Below are positions 48,601 through 62,635 of a DNA stretch of 64,000 bases, piece after piece. This DNA is from Rallus limicola (taxonomy: Eukaryota; Chordata; Aves; Gruiformes; Rallidae), in assembly GCA_022605955.1 (NCBI GenBank), contig JAKCOZ010000003.1:50530179-50594178 (forward strand). The letters are read 5' to 3'. The translations under genes were made by a program, and so were the position numbers. The first letter of the stretch is position 1. Every line of letters begins with the position of its first letter. The notes under the pieces are model-generated. The model made no database searches and was not told the DNA's origin. It saw only the letters and a list, made by a program, of their open reading frames with translations.

Positions 48601-50664
48601 GATCTCACTATCACTATGTTTTTGCTGCTTAGACTGCCTGTATACTTAATTTGGAGCACAAGCAGGTTCCACTACTTAAAATATTAATGTGATAACATGA
48701 ACTTCCTCCGAAGTTAAGTAATGGGGGAAAAGAGGAGATGAAAATAAAATACTAAGGTGCTTAGCCCAAGGTCTACAATAATTATTTCTGAACATTATTA
48801 ACTTTTAAGAAGTTACTGACTTGTGTAGAAAAGCTGCCTTTCAAGTAGTGCCTTTAGTACTGTCCTAATAAAAAGTTACAAAAGAATTCTGAGCTTTTAC
48901 TGTATAACTAAAAGTATTATTTTTAGACAATTAAAGTGTAAAACTGCCTTGTTAATTTTGATCAGATGAAATGTCATAGGTCTATTGAAACAAAACAAGG
49001 ATATTAAACTCTGTATTTTTATCTGGCTTACGTATCTACAATGAATACTCATTATTTAAGGTTCATCTCTTGTGAAGGATCTGAAGGATTTTTTGCTTAA
49101 AAGGCATGAGCAATTTAATCTTGTATGGTCTGGTTCTGAGGCAAAGAGATGTCAGCTCTAGTTAGGGGTTTTTCATTTATGTCTATTCCTAGAATGAAAA
49201 ATACTTGCTTTTCAAGCCTTTGCTGATGTAAAGGCTTTTGTCTTTTGCAGCTTCTTTGTCTAGAAGTACTTGGGGAACGCTCTAGGTAGAGGACATATTA
49301 CATTTGTGTACTGTAAGGTGTCTTTTCTTTGAGAAGTCCAATATAAGACAGTTCTGCCAATGAAGTAATTTCTCAGCTCTCTAAGATTTTCATAGTAAAA
49401 CAAGTCGAGTCTGATCCTTTATTTACTTGCAGCATTTGGAGTCTTGCTATAACCATCTTACACAGCTCTAAAATACAGGGCCAGTTATTTAAGCTTGAAG
49501 GTGGGCGATGTGCCAAAAATAGAGTGGTAAGAAAACCACAAGGGAATATCAACTTTGAAGTTGGCCTACAAAATAAAATTCAAATAGATAATAAGTGTTT
49601 GTATAATTATTTTGATTGTTTGAATATAAATGTTTTTTCACAAAGGAGAGGTATGACTTTTTAAAAATCCATTATTTAGGTGGACACCAATGACATGCCA
49701 AAATTACTGCACTTTTAAACCAGTTGTGAGCTCTGATAGAAAATCTGCAGGCATGTGAACTCATTTTTTCAAAATAGCCTCAAAGATTGGATTTGTAAAA
49801 AGGCCAGTGCTAGAATACCCTTCCTGCTCAATTTATCTTTCAGTTTGTGAGTGGTGCAAACTGTTACTGGAGTGCTGCGTTATGTGGACTGAAGTTCAAG
49901 AATGATGAAAAATTAGACAGTGCTCAGGCAATATGATTTGTCATGAAAGGACTCAAGGAGTTCAATCAAACTGATTAGAGAGGACTGAAAGTTGGACAGG
50001 ATTAAATGACTGAACACTGAAGCAAGACAAATTCAGATGATTGAGGAATGTTTTTGTTGATTTTTGTTTTAAATTTGAGTGTAGTATATCACAGAACTAG
50101 TTAAGATTGTCATGGAGACTTCATTGTGGCAACATTTTTAATCAACCTTGGATGTTTTAAGAATACATCTTCTTAGTCAAATGACAATTAAATCTGGGCA
50201 ATCATTTATTCTAGATTATGCAGGCAAATCAAGTCTGATCACAGTGATTATATCAAATTTTGTTAATTGATGTAAGCCATTTTAAATTGGCAGTAAAGAA
50301 AGGGGGAATAAATTGGAGTGCTCTTAGAACATTTCATGTGTTTTGAAATTTTTTATAGTCTTGGCCAATTAAATGCACAAGCCTGATGCTGAAGTAATTT
50401 TGAAATATTGGTACATTACAGTAAATATTATTCTAATAAAAGATCTCTTATATTTGCAAGTGAGTTCCTTGTGTGTGCACAGGCTTAAGGTTGCACAGTA
50501 TTTTCTGTTCTTTGGAGGTAAAGAGATTACTTCAGAAGTTCTTGCTTGCTTGTATTTTGTAAGGCATTGAGCATTTCATCTAAAAGCATATGTAACCTGC
50601 ACTAGCTGATCTGTGCTATGGGATATAAGTGGTCAAGTGATAATATATTAGCACTCGGCAAGTT

Positions 50665-50705
50665 TGGGTTTTTTGTTGTTTGTTGTTGGTTTGTTTTTTT
50701 TTTTT
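50665..50705. repeat. T/G-rich low-complexity tract
   Basis: TTTTTTGTTGTTTGTTGTTG-type sequence ending in about 12 T. Confidence 0.85.
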
Positions 50706-51819
50706 AATTAAAGTGTGATCTTAGCATTTATCCAAAGAGAAAATTTCTCCCATTGCTTTGTATTGAAATTTATCACCAAAACAAGCAGAACAAAAATTAA
50801 GGCTTGGTTTGACATGCTTTGTGTTAGACAGATGAAGATCTTTCGTAGTTCTTCAGTCACGATGCCTTGTGTGCCTTGTTTTTTTTTTTTGTGTGTGTAT
50901 GAGTTAAGGGGTTCACAAGATGCTCAACATTTTGTAGGCTTGCAGCACTACCTCTGCCTTCTTGCATCAAACTGCAAGGGTGGTTTTTGTTCTTTTTTTC
51001 AGCTTTTTTTTTTTCCTAGGATTTTTTTTCCCCTAATGTTCACAGGTGTGTTCCACCTGTTTCTGTAAGCATAATAGTGCTGTTTCTGGGTTACATCTGT
51101 CAGCTCTTACAGCTACAAGGAAATGTTAAAAAACCTCAGAATTAATTTGTGAATTGTTGGCTTATTTTTGTCACAGCCACTCGAAATTTACCAAGCTGTA
51201 AGATACAGATAGGCTTTCCTATTTGCTTTTGATATACTATCAGATTAACACTTTTCTCACAATGAGTTAGTGTGTGTCTCTCTTGTCATTCTCAAGGTGG
51301 CACACTGCTGATTTTATCTTTTCATTTCAATCATGAGAAGATTCTTAAAAAGAGAAAAGTTCAAAGATAGATGCAGCCTCATGAAAAATATTAAAAGTTT
51401 CTTCAAAGACAAATATCAAATCCTCAGTGCATTCCCCTTCACTCTTCACCAGGCAAGTAGACCACTTTTTCTAGGGAGAAAAAGACATGATGTATTCCAA
51501 AAGCCTTTCAGCTGAACAAATTTAATGGCTTGCCATTACCAGTATTTTCTTCCTCTCTTACTCCCTCTATTATATTACTCAGATTCTGTCTTGCCAATAG
51601 GCCATTACACTACAGTCTCTTTAGATTCCAATAGCCTGCAACATAGCATGACATTTATTTATCATTCTAGATTGTATAGAAGATAATAGTGATTATTGGA
51701 ATCCTTGGCTGACTGTAGAAAAATATTCATGCAACTTTTACTTTACCACACAATTTTTTTCTTTTTTTTTAACCAAAATATTCACTCTTCTTGTTCTATC
51801 TCATGTTAGTCCATCCCTA

Positions 51820-51918
51820 AAAAATTCCCAAACAAAACAATAACAGCAAAAAACCCAAACCAAACCACCACCACCAAAAAAAAAGAAAAACAACACACAC
51901 CAAAAAACCAAACAAAAT
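51820..51918. repeat. A/C-rich low-complexity tract
   Basis: AAAACCC, CCAAACC, (CCA)n and long A runs. In reverse complement it resembles the T/G-rich tracts at 50665 and 53899. Confidence 0.85.
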
Positions 51919-53898
51919 TACTTCAGTCCTGCTCTAAGAAATAACTTATCCTTCCTTTTTTTTCTGAACTGTTTTTGATATAAGTGGGAACCATACTATA
52001 AGTGTAGCCAATACGCTGGTATCTTAAAGTAAAGCCAGGGTAATTTTGTTTTGTTTCTTCAGCAGAGGCAAAGTCTTTGCAATTGAAATTTAGCAGTTAT
52101 TTTTATAATCTAGACATTGAAGTAGATGACATTTATGCTTTAGTCATCTGAGCACTGTAACGTGATATACATTGTAGCAAAATAAACCCATAGCTTGGAA
52201 TATAAAAAGGGGTTGAATCTGGTAGCTGTGCTTATTGTTACTTTGAAGTTACATTCTATTTATGTGAAAAGCATGAGAAAGTAGTTTTCTAGCTGATGGC
52301 GTTTTCAGGTGGCTTGGTTCACGATAAACAAATGTATCAATGGTAACTGAGCACAAGGACATTACTTTGTCTGGGGGTGTCCCTGAACTGGAAGTCACTG
52401 CAGTCTGGGAGATTATGCAAGGAGAAGCCATTTATGCTCTGGAGGTGTTTTTCTCTTCTTCCATGGGCACCTGGTGTTAGCCACTGCGAAAAACAAAAAG
52501 ATTGGGTTACATGGACTTTCAATCTCATGATGTTGATCCTTGTACTCTTAAATTTTGACCACTGTATAAATTTGTTTAGTTACAGGCATGCTTTAAAAAA
52601 GAAAACTAAAATGAATAAAGAGTGGATGAGCAACATTATGCAAAATCTTTAATGCTTGCTCTGTGTATAATGGCTGTTCATCATCTCTTCCATCCTAAAA
52701 TGCAGGGTACTGATCAAGATCAGTAAAATAAGGTGGTACCAGCTGTTCCTACTGTTAACTACACCACTAGCTGGGGTAAGTAGTAACAGAGGAATATCTC
52801 CTTCTTTCCAAGCAAGGTAAAGCAACTAGCATAGTCATCAGTGCTGACTCACAGCCTTTTGATTTACTTTGCCCAAGGGTAGAAATGTGTAGATGTCCAC
52901 TACATACCTGTTTTGGGGTTTTGTGAATCTTGTGGACTGCTGTAACTCCAAGCTCTGGACCGCAAAACAGTTTTTATTTAGCCCTTGAGTGTGTGTCATC
53001 CTCTGCCATAACCACACTTCCCAGCAGCTTGGCTTTCTCTTCTCCTTGTCAGAACCCTTAACATCCTCTCACATGCCCGGTGGAATGGTTGGCTACCCAG
53101 CCTCACGATGGTAACAACCAATATAACCTCTGTCTGTGGGTGAGTTTCCTGAGAAAGTAACTGTGGCTGACATTTCCTTTGGGTGCTGCTATATAGGTTT
53201 GTAGATAAAGGCCTTGCATAGAGTAATTACAGATCTAATTAAAGTAGGTCAGACGATTTGAGCAACTTCTGTATAGATGTTTTTGGTTCCTTAGCTTAGC
53301 TAAACTCCATTTCTAACTGAGCTTACTAAATCTCCAATTAAACTGCTAGCTATTATTAAGCATTTGAAAGTATCTCAATTTAAATGAATTTATTTAAATT
53401 AACTACCTAAAACTACTTCAACCAATGAATGTGAAGACCAAAACTAGCTGTGTGTTGGATATGACCCATATTTTTCTCAAAACTGAGCTATGAACTACTC
53501 TAGGAAGATGCATATCTATGTTTTCGTGGTTTGGGGTTGTTTTGAATGAGATTTGCATTTGTAAATATCCATCTGTGAATAATTTCTGGTCTTACTACTC
53601 CTTTGAACTGTGGGCAATAACCCTTTCACCATGATGTTATGACTGTTTCCAGACTGGTTAGTAATGCTCCCTCTCCCCCCAAATTTGTTATGCAGTGGGG
53701 AAGCTCACATAATTAGACAAACTGTATGGTGACAAAGTTCTTGATTTTAGACTCAAATATCTTTTGTAATGCAAAACAAAAGAAGTATAACACAGGGAGG
53801 GAAGGAAGAAAAAAGGGGAGAAATCATGCAGAAATTCTAAACATAATTGAAATTGAGTTATATTTTGCATTTAAAGCAGCATCTGCAGGATGTGGGGT

Positions 53899-53998
53899 GG
53901 TTTGTTTGTTTTTTTTTTTTTTTTTTTTTTTGTTTGTCTGTTTGTTTTGTCTTTTTTTTGGTTTTGTTTTTGGTTGGGTTTTTTTTTTAAAAAAACCA
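53899..53998. repeat. T-rich tract with about 23 consecutive T
   Basis: TTTGTTTG units, a T run at 53909-53931, further GTTTTGTTTTTGG-type sequence, then AAAAAA. Confidence 0.9.
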
Positions 53999-55704
53999 TG
54001 TAGTTCCAGAGAGAGATTACATTTACTCTGAAATCATGAATTCATGTATCTTTTTAATCTTTTCAGATGTGCTACCATGCTCTGATACGTAAAGGATAGA
54101 ACAGGGACCTAGAAAGAAGAAATATGTCCTCATCTCTAACATGCCAATCTTGGGAGGGGAGAAACAAAAGCATGAAAAAAATAATTTTATGGGTGTCTAA
54201 AAGCACAAGGAGGGTGAATGGCTCTAAGTCATAATCATTATGATTTCTGCCCTGAGCAGTAACTGATTAGTGTCTTGGGTATGGCAGCTACCTTGCCACT
54301 CAGTGAGGGGACAATCACGTTTTGTCCTATGGGCACTTAACCAGTGGAGGTCACTGCCTTACAAATCTGCCTGCAGAATGGACTAAGTAAAAGATAGGTT
54401 GTGGAAGCTGAGAAATTACTTTGCTGAAGAAGTATAAGTGCCTGTGTTTTGAGGAGAAGCAGGAGAAAACAGCAGAGCATAGGGCTAGAAAGAAGTATGG
54501 ATGTACAAAAGTAGCATTTTTATTGTGGTCCTGGAGTAAGCACTGATGGGTGGAAAAGGATTTTCAGGCCCTTTGTATAGTGAGGAGTTATGTCTTCAGG
54601 GAAAGATACTAAGCTTTATTTATGACGAGCTAAAAGAAAAGGATATCTCACCTCTCCCTCCCTCAAGAATAGTTTGGACTGCAGTAGGGAAAAAAAATAC
54701 CCAAACCTGATGCTATTATGGGCATTTTCTTTTCCTTCAGTGATATAATCTGTGAATTTTTAGCTACCTCTGCTGTGCAAATGTCATAATCTTAGTTTGC
54801 TAATAGAAAACTGAATATCTATAAACTGGTTTGCAATATTTTTGTCATTAAATGTATCATCAAAGAACTTATTAACACTTACAATTTCTGAGAAATGGCA
54901 TTTTAGATAAGCTTTTGTATGTATCCAAGAAGTCTTAATAGGTTTTGTGAGAGAAGGAGGAAGTAATTCTTTTTTCCACTTTTCCCTGATGTATTCAGTC
55001 ATAAGCTATGTTTCTAATTTTTCAGCCACCTTGTGCTCTCTACCTGAAGTAGCACTTGCCGTACTTTGTTTCTGATCATGTTTCTAATTCTTACACAGCT
55101 GTATGTCAGATGTGGAAGTGTTGCTTTGATTGGTTCCAGGCAGAAGTTTAGTATAGAGCAAGGGGAAACTGAACAAGCTAGGTGATAAAAATGATTTTTG
55201 GAATATACTTTTAAAAATTCTTCAGTGTTTAAAAGAAAATATACGAAATCCTATCATTAAAGTTATTGTCCAGTTGTATTCTTGTCTGCATTTGCCTATT
55301 ACCTTTTTCCTTTCAGTCAGCCTGCATGTTAATACAAGAAGGATGAGAAAACAAGTCTTAATGCAACATTAACATTACAACTTAATTGACCTAACAGGGA
55401 CTTGTGAAATAACTCATCTAACCAGAACAAAAAATAAGGGAAGATGTATTTTGCTCTGCAAATCAAAGAAGTGTGTGTTTGGTCTGTAATTCAGAATGCA
55501 GAAGGAAAGGGATCTGCTGAAAGCCCATAGTACACTTTTTAAGGAGACAAAATCGGAAGCGTTATTGTGTTGATGCTAAACTTGGAAGGACAGGTAAAGA
55601 GTGGTGTCTGTGAGCAACTACAGACTAAATCAAAGCATCGGATCCCACAGTAGGAAGGATTTCCCAGAAATCATTTGGGGAAGAAATGCAACAAAATATT
55701 AACT

Positions 55705-55740
55705 GCCTACCCAATTTGTGATGCCTACCCAATTTGTGAT
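55705..55740. repeat. Exact 18-bp tandem duplication
   Basis: gcctacccaatttgtgat at 55705-55722 repeats without change at 55723-55740. Confidence 0.95.
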
Positions 55741-56510
55741 GATTTTGTTAGCTTCTTGATACAGAAAGCTAAAATGCAACTTAGATTAATACTGGCTAAG
55801 TATTGGGATTTTCTGGAGAACAGGAAAATAGAGAGCAGTTTTTGAAATTGATGAAAAGAATGGAAAATTGAAGAAGAACAAAACCAAGCCAAAGAATTTC
55901 AAAAAGCCAGACTGCAGACTTCAATGAAGTGAGAAAGTAGGTATATTAAGTTTCTAAACAGGCAAATTTAGGAAAAAATAAGCTATGGTAGTTTAACCAA
56001 TGGGAAGAGAAGCTTATGGTAGGTGTAGTAAATGGCAACGTGAAAATAAATGAAGCTGTTTATGTTGTCCCCAAATTACCAACCATCACATAGGGATGTT
56101 GCACGTGAAATGAAGGCACAACATTAGGTAGGGATAGACACATGGTATTTAGATTTGGGAAAAATTATCCTGTGTGTTTTAAATGTACTTGACAACGTTG
56201 AAGCCACTTTACTGTGTGCTTTTCTATGTAATTTGGATGTTTCTGTACCAAGCTATACATATTCATATACTTTAAAGGTCAGAAATATTTATACTGTTTT
56301 AAGGAATGCTTTTCTTGGATTTAAGCGTGCATGTAATTTGAAATCTGTCTGTAAATTACAGCAGTTTGAGAACAACTTTCCCCTTTGGTTGTAATATGTC
56401 CTTTGTATATCTTTGATTCCTACCCCTCCTGCCCTGCCTTTATTGTACATAATAGGGTTGAATTACAGTTTGTCTCTTAACTAATTTCTTGAAATGATGG
56501 GGAAAGTAGA

Positions 56511-56524
56511 TTAAAAAAAAAAAA
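56511..56524. repeat. Poly-A run
   Basis: About 13 A after gatt; no retroposed sequence seen upstream. Confidence 0.85.
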
Positions 56525-58220
56525 GGCCCAGATTTCTAAATTAAAATAAATTATTCAGGACAGTATTAGATTTCTGGTTTCAAATCATTCCATTTTGACA
56601 ATTTTTATTCCTTTTGCTTTTAACTTATTATCATTGTGACTTAATGGCCTTGGATGAAATAGACATATTATGATTTTTTTTTGGTCTGGATTGTTAAAAT
56701 GGATATGCCACTTAAACTGTGGGGTTTATTGTGACAGAAGTAACATATTGAAAGGATTTTAAATGGTCCTTGGTCTCCAGGATTTTATATCTAAATATAC
56801 ATATTTATCCATTCAGAAGTTCTGCTCAATGCAGATTCTCTTATTTAGTTGGGGAAAGATTTTCTTCTGGATTATATGATATCAGATGCTTTCTCACCTT
56901 CATGTGTTTTGCTTGAGCTGTGAATTAAATCCCTTCTGGATATGTCTTGCTGATTTTTAAGTCCTTTTTTTTTAAGTGCTTCATGAAGTCATAGTCACAC
57001 AAATTATCTTAGTCACATTCTAATTAAATAGCATGAGATCTGTGTTTGCATTTCAGAATTCTGTCTCCCACTCATCATAAATATAGCAAAATGTGTGTAT
57101 TTTTGCACAGGCAAATGTATGTGTGTATGTCTATATATGAAAACATGTAAAAATATGACATGCCTCACACATCTGTTTCCAGATTGTGCTCTCAAAAAAG
57201 AAAGCAGTAGGATTCAAATCGAGTTTTTGGTGAAAACTGTGGAATCTAGTGGTTAACTTGGCAACCCAATTAAAATAAACCCTAAACCATGAATAGTGCA
57301 GATCTTTGTTATACTGCCTGGGTTAGCCAATTAATGCTAGATAGAGGAAAAAATAGGCACGCAGAATTGGGTTTGTAAGACGATGATGATGTTTTACTGC
57401 CTGACTTGAAGACTGCTCAGAAAAGCAGAGTTTTTAGTGCACTGCTCATGTAATGATTACTGTAACAATGGTTTGTAACACAGTCTTTGAGACATAGATT
57501 AATGCTTGAGGATAAATTTAAAGAAAAAAAGAAAAATCTTGCTCCTGTGAATGGTGGAAGCACCTATCCTACCTCACCCCCCACCTTCCCCAGTAAATAA
57601 ATTATTCCTTGATTATAAGAGAGTAATTAACATGAAAAATACCAGAGTTATGGATTTAAAGGTCACCTTTGTAATTGTACCTGGACGATTTCATCCAGTA
57701 CTGAACAACAGAGATCTAATGGATAATGTTAAAGATGTGCAGTAATTTTGTTTACCTTCTAAATATCCACTTACTGTCACTGTATGTACTTATGTCACTA
57801 GAAGTAGAAAATAGATGTAGGTGTGTGCCTAATGTAGATTTGCTATCATAGTTCCTTATTCCTTCATTATTGGGCCATCAAATGGCACAGTATTGGAAAC
57901 TTTATCCAAAACTATGGTTGCATTTCTTATGTACAGTTCTGTGGCATTTCAAGTTCATCATAATACCAAAGAACATACTAAGGAGCTCATGCCGTTTCTC
58001 TCTTGTTGGGAAAGTGCAGGTCTGAAATGTCAAGGACAATCTGAATAGCAAGTTTTTTCTTTGCAAGCCATGCAAGTTTAACCAGCTGGTAATGTCCTGG
58101 CTCAGTGGGCCAGGCCACACAGTCTGTGTGTCATCATCCTGGTTATTATTGAAGCCACTGTTCAGATACAAACATAATCAGTGCAAAGATAGAAAATTAC
58201 ATACAAATCAGCACCATCGT

Positions 58221-58234
58221 ATCTTTCTCTCTCT

Positions 58235-58265
<31 letters not shown>

Positions 58266-58266
58266 C
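58221..58266. repeat. CT microsatellite
   Basis: Imperfect at the start (tctttctctctctccctccc), then a clean run of about 11 CT units. Confidence 0.95.
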
Positions 58267-58857
58267 ATCTATCCACTTAATAGTAATGGTATTGTTTGTT
58301 GGGACTACATTGCCATATTTGTAATATTCCCTGCCTTGTTTCATTTTTCCTAACAATTTTTAATGAACTTTATACAGCAACAATTTAGCAATAACTGTAC
58401 TGTCAAATCTGGGTAAGAACTTTAAGCCCTTGATATGTAAATACTAGGTCTTGTTACTCTTGAAACAAGGTCTATATATAAATGCCAAGGCCTAGAATGT
58501 GGATCCTCAAATCTTCTGTTCCCTGCTGGTCTCTATGGAGGTACCTAAATTTCACAAATGTCATTGCCTGTAACACTGCTATTGGCAGATTGTACCATAA
58601 ACAGGCACACCGAAGAGTTTGGCAGTTAATGCTCTTCATGACTAGATTTTCATGTGGACTGTTTCTCTAGTATCTTGCCTGTGAATATTAGTAATCGTCC
58701 TATGATTATGGACTGGTTTACAAGTTATTGTGCCGTAACCCAGTATGTGTACATATGCTGAATGTCAGTTTCTCTCTAAAAATTATAATGCACATTCTTA
58801 CATTGTGTTCAGGGAAATTCTTTTCCTCATTGAAGGTTCAACAGGATAAGGCTAAGT

Positions 58858-58891
58858 TACTCTAGACTCACAATTTAGATTATCTAGAGTA
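58858..58891. other. Perfect 9-bp inverted repeat
   Basis: tactctaga (58858-58866) and tctagagta (58883-58891) are perfect inverted copies around a 16-base loop. Function unknown, possibly chance. Confidence 0.55.
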
Positions 58892-61800
58892 CGTAATATT
58901 CTCCTGTTTGAAACAACAGTTTAACTAACTGCTATTCTTTATTGTCCCCTGATGATATGATGATATTGTTACTGAATTTGGTCTAATCTAAAAAATAAGC
59001 AGTAAGTAATGGGGACTTTAAGGAAAGAGCACCAATTTTCCGGTGCTTTTGATTCTTTATAACAGTAAATTGTGCAGTTCCCAAGGAGAAATACTTCTCA
59101 AAATCAATGAAACGTGCATTACATATACACAGAGCACTCCCTTGTGAATTGGAAGATGGTTATTCAAGGGCTTCTTCCAAAGTGGGTGGGGGTGAAGTTC
59201 AGCTCAGAGCTGTGGGGGCACTTAGACTTTTTAAATAATGAAGATAACTGAAAAAGACCACAGATGCTTGCATTTGAGAGGAGGTATTGTCCTCCACCAT
59301 AACCTGAAGTTCAGGAAATGTTTTTCTGGCTAGAAGGCGATTGTTTCTTAAATCAACTCTAGCTTGAATATTTTCCTTGGTTACTTTGTTTGGCTACATG
59401 GTGGCAGAGCATATTTTTTCATTTTCTTAACATGTACTGTATAGGAAGTCTGGGTATGTAACTTGCAGTTTAGAAAGATTTTCTAGTGCTGAAATTTAGA
59501 ACCTTGAAGTCCTCTTGCAAATTAGCACAGCATGTGTTTTTTTGCTACTCTGTCTTTCTTCAATAATAAGTAGGCAAACTGTGGGCCTCTTTTTGCTTTA
59601 ATTTTTGTGGTGACTTTGATTTCTTGAGGCTTCTGTGATTATTTTGGTATACCTTATACATGGAATTGTTTTCACTTTCTTCCCAGAATCAAAACTCCAA
59701 AAGAAGTAGTCAGGATTTTTAACTAAGAAATACAGTAGAAATGAATCCTCTCTATGTTTTTCAATTTGTTCTCTTTCTTCTGCCAGAACAGGAGAAAAAT
59801 CCAATCAAGTATAAGGTGTTTCTGCCTTTCCTGGGATTGCAGTGATAAAGCTTTAGGTTAATCTTTTTTAGATGTATCTTTAGATGTATACAAAATCAAA
59901 CGTCTTGAGCTAAGAGAAATCTTACAGCACTGGAGATGATAAAAGTTAAGATATGAAGCCATTGCTAGCTGTATCTGTAACAACTTCTGCCCGGCCTGCT
60001 ATAAAAAGATAGGAAAAGGTAAAATATTGGACTTTCGACATAGATACCAATTTCTTCTTGGATTTCTCACTCGGTTTTGTTTGTTTTTACCACTGTCTTT
60101 TGCATTTCATCCAAATCCTTAGGTTTCTTTTTCTGTAGCAAATGGATAACTTGTGTTTTCAGAAAACTATTTCAGCTACATTGTGAAGATTCTTTTATTT
60201 CTCTTTTAGATTATGTTAACTCATCTTCCATATGGAAGATGTCTTCTAATGACAGCCTGTAAATTGATTTTTTATGCAATAAAAAATCTAATTTCTCTAT
60301 TAAAAATTACGTATATTTTTGAAATATTGAATGGCAGTTTAAACAAATTGTTTTTAGCTCCTATTTCCTTCAATTAAATTCAGCCAAAGAAAGAATGTCA
60401 TAAAATTCTATTTTTTAGACTTTCTCAGTCTAATCTCATGGAATAATAACCTTTTGAATTCTGGTTTGTGAAGCCTAAGGACAGCTCATTTTCAGTCACT
60501 TCAACTAATTTCAGAGTAACATGCTTCTTGTTTTTGTGTAATTTGAAGAAATTATGTAAAGATTAGATATATGTGTATCTTAATTTACAAAAGCCAAGAT
60601 CCTTGTCAGTAATACTGTAACCTTTTGAGTTCACAAACAAGGGATTAGCAATCTGACCTTGACAGTCCTTGGCATATGACAAGAATATAAAGCAGGAGAT
60701 TTATCTGGAGCAAACATGTTCAAGAGTCTGTCTAGTATACAAGGTCTCCTAACTATGTGTTTCAGTATTAGACAAAATAGTATTAAAATCAGAGCTGACA
60801 TGGTTGTTCTCTCAATTTACGTTTAGACTTGCCAGCTTTGATTTAACTCCACTGCTTCTGTGGCAACACTCTGTTCAAATATGAATACTTTTTCATTTCT
60901 AGCCTTTATTTCTAGCTCTTGGCTTTATTTCTACCTTTTTACAGATATCTACATTTACTCCATATTCTTACCTGTATGAAGAATTCATGCTCGCAAACAT
61001 CTGCCATAAATAGTACAACTGTTAGCCTTGCATAGCAAATTTCAAGGGTTTGTCACTTGGATCACACAGCTCTCTCTAAACAGTCATTTGTATGCAATGT
61101 GTTGTATGTTTTGACACAGAGCCAAATTCTGGGTTTGAATTCCTTGCTACTGCCTCAGTCTGGACCTGTTCCTCTGGAAAAGGCCTGAAATGATAATAGC
61201 ACAAATTTCAGTAGCTTGGGGTAGAGGGATTAATTTTTAATAAACATGAACTATAAAAAAATAGGAAATTTTGCTGTAGCAAATGTGAACAGAAGGAGGG
61301 AAATGATGATGGCTTTTATAAAAGCATAGAATATGAAGAAATTACAGTACTGTGAGGTACAGGTAAATTATAATGCTGCCTGCAAAAGAAACAAAAAATA
61401 CAGAAGGGGACACTGAGTTGCTTTGGAAAATTGTAATATGAATGCATGCCATGGGTGGAACATGGAAAGCAAACTATTATTGATGTCTTGTAGTAGTTAA
61501 AACTTTTTAAAAATGGCCTAGTATATATTAACTTTTATAGAGAGAAGATGCTATTTTTAAATTAAGGTATCACACATGAATTTTGTGTGCTAGAACTGCA
61601 TCAGTATATTCTAACAGATGTCGTTATAACAGAAAAGAAAAGGTGGCTGTGTTATTCTGAAATGGTGTTATTGCTATCCTTTATTCAAATGAGTATATGA
61701 TGAGCTGGGGAAAGCGTGAAGACTTCTAGAAAAGGATCTCTGCTGTGTTATTCTCACAAATGCTTCCTGTATTGCATGCAGAAATGCAAGAAGAAGCAGA

Positions 61801-62010
61801 GGTGCAATTTTTCATCACATGGATGAGAAAATAGGGCAATGATGTGAGTGATTTATGCTTCTACAACAGAAGAATTTTTTTTAGAGGGAAATGCTTGACT
61901 TGAACCTCAAAGGAAGCAGGTAACATATCAAATAAAGCAATTGTGCTAAGGTTTTAAAACCTTGGAGGCTGAGTTACATAGCAGGTTTTAACTTTAAGAG
62001 TGAGGGAAGG

Positions 62011-62046
62011 CAGATAGTTCTGAAAAGACAGATAGTTCTGAAACGG
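62011..62046. repeat. 18-bp tandem duplication
   Basis: cagatagttctgaaaaga at 62011-62028 is followed by cagatagttctgaaacgg, with two mismatches at the 3' end. Confidence 0.9.
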
Positions 62047-62437
62047 CACCTCTCAAAATGCTGCATTGCCCTAGGTAATTTTTGTATCTCTGAAGAAAAG
62101 TAGAATTAGAAAATGTTTATCAAATAGGAAATTTGAAAGGAGAAAACAGTGTTGTTATTATTAAGAGACATGATAAAGAAGAAAAAGGGCATGCTCCTAG
62201 AAAAACAAATTAATTTTTTGTACAACTAGTAGTAGCCAAAGAAAAACGATCAGGAAAACATGAATACATAGTTTGCAGGTTTTTAGAAAGTGAAAGAAAA
62301 TGGACACAATGAAAGTGTACAATAGAAGTCCTTGAAAAGAAAAGATCTTTCAAAGAGTTGACATTTTGCTCAAATGAGGAAAGTAGAAAACACTATAAAA
62401 TCCAAGATGCTACATATGAAATGCAATGAGGAAGACC

Positions 62438-62462
62438 AAAAAAAAAAAAAAAAAAAAAAAAA
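62438..62462. repeat. Poly-A run of about 25
   Basis: The longest A run in the window. The upstream ~200 bases are not a gene copy I recognise, and no target duplication was found around it. Confidence 0.9.
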
Positions 62463-62620
62463 GGGAATAATTACAAAGTTACAAGGGTATAAAAACCTGC
62501 TAAGAAACCTTTTCCATATCATGAAGTCAGCTAGAAAGACTGAGGGGACATAACTAGGATTAAAGGAACATTTGGCAAAGGCTTAGTACAGGAGATCTTG
62601 TGAAGCTTCTTAGGACAGAA

Positions 62621-62635
62621 TTTTTTTTTTTTTTT
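62621..62635. repeat. Poly-T run
   Basis: Fifteen T, about 160 bases after the 25-A run, in inverted arrangement with it. Confidence 0.9.

Larger units (their letters stand above)
47856..53898. other. Unique non-coding DNA
   Basis: No transposon or gene recognised. It contains a Glu/Lys-rich minus-strand frame near 48420-48600 and T-rich and A-rich low-complexity tracts at 50665 and 51820. Confidence 0.5.

Noticed and set aside
53726..54031. Plus-strand frame with a Phe-rich stretch resembling a membrane segment
   Set aside because: The Phe run is the poly-T tract.
58162..58356. Minus-strand frame rich in Arg and Glu
   Set aside because: It is the translation of the CT microsatellite.
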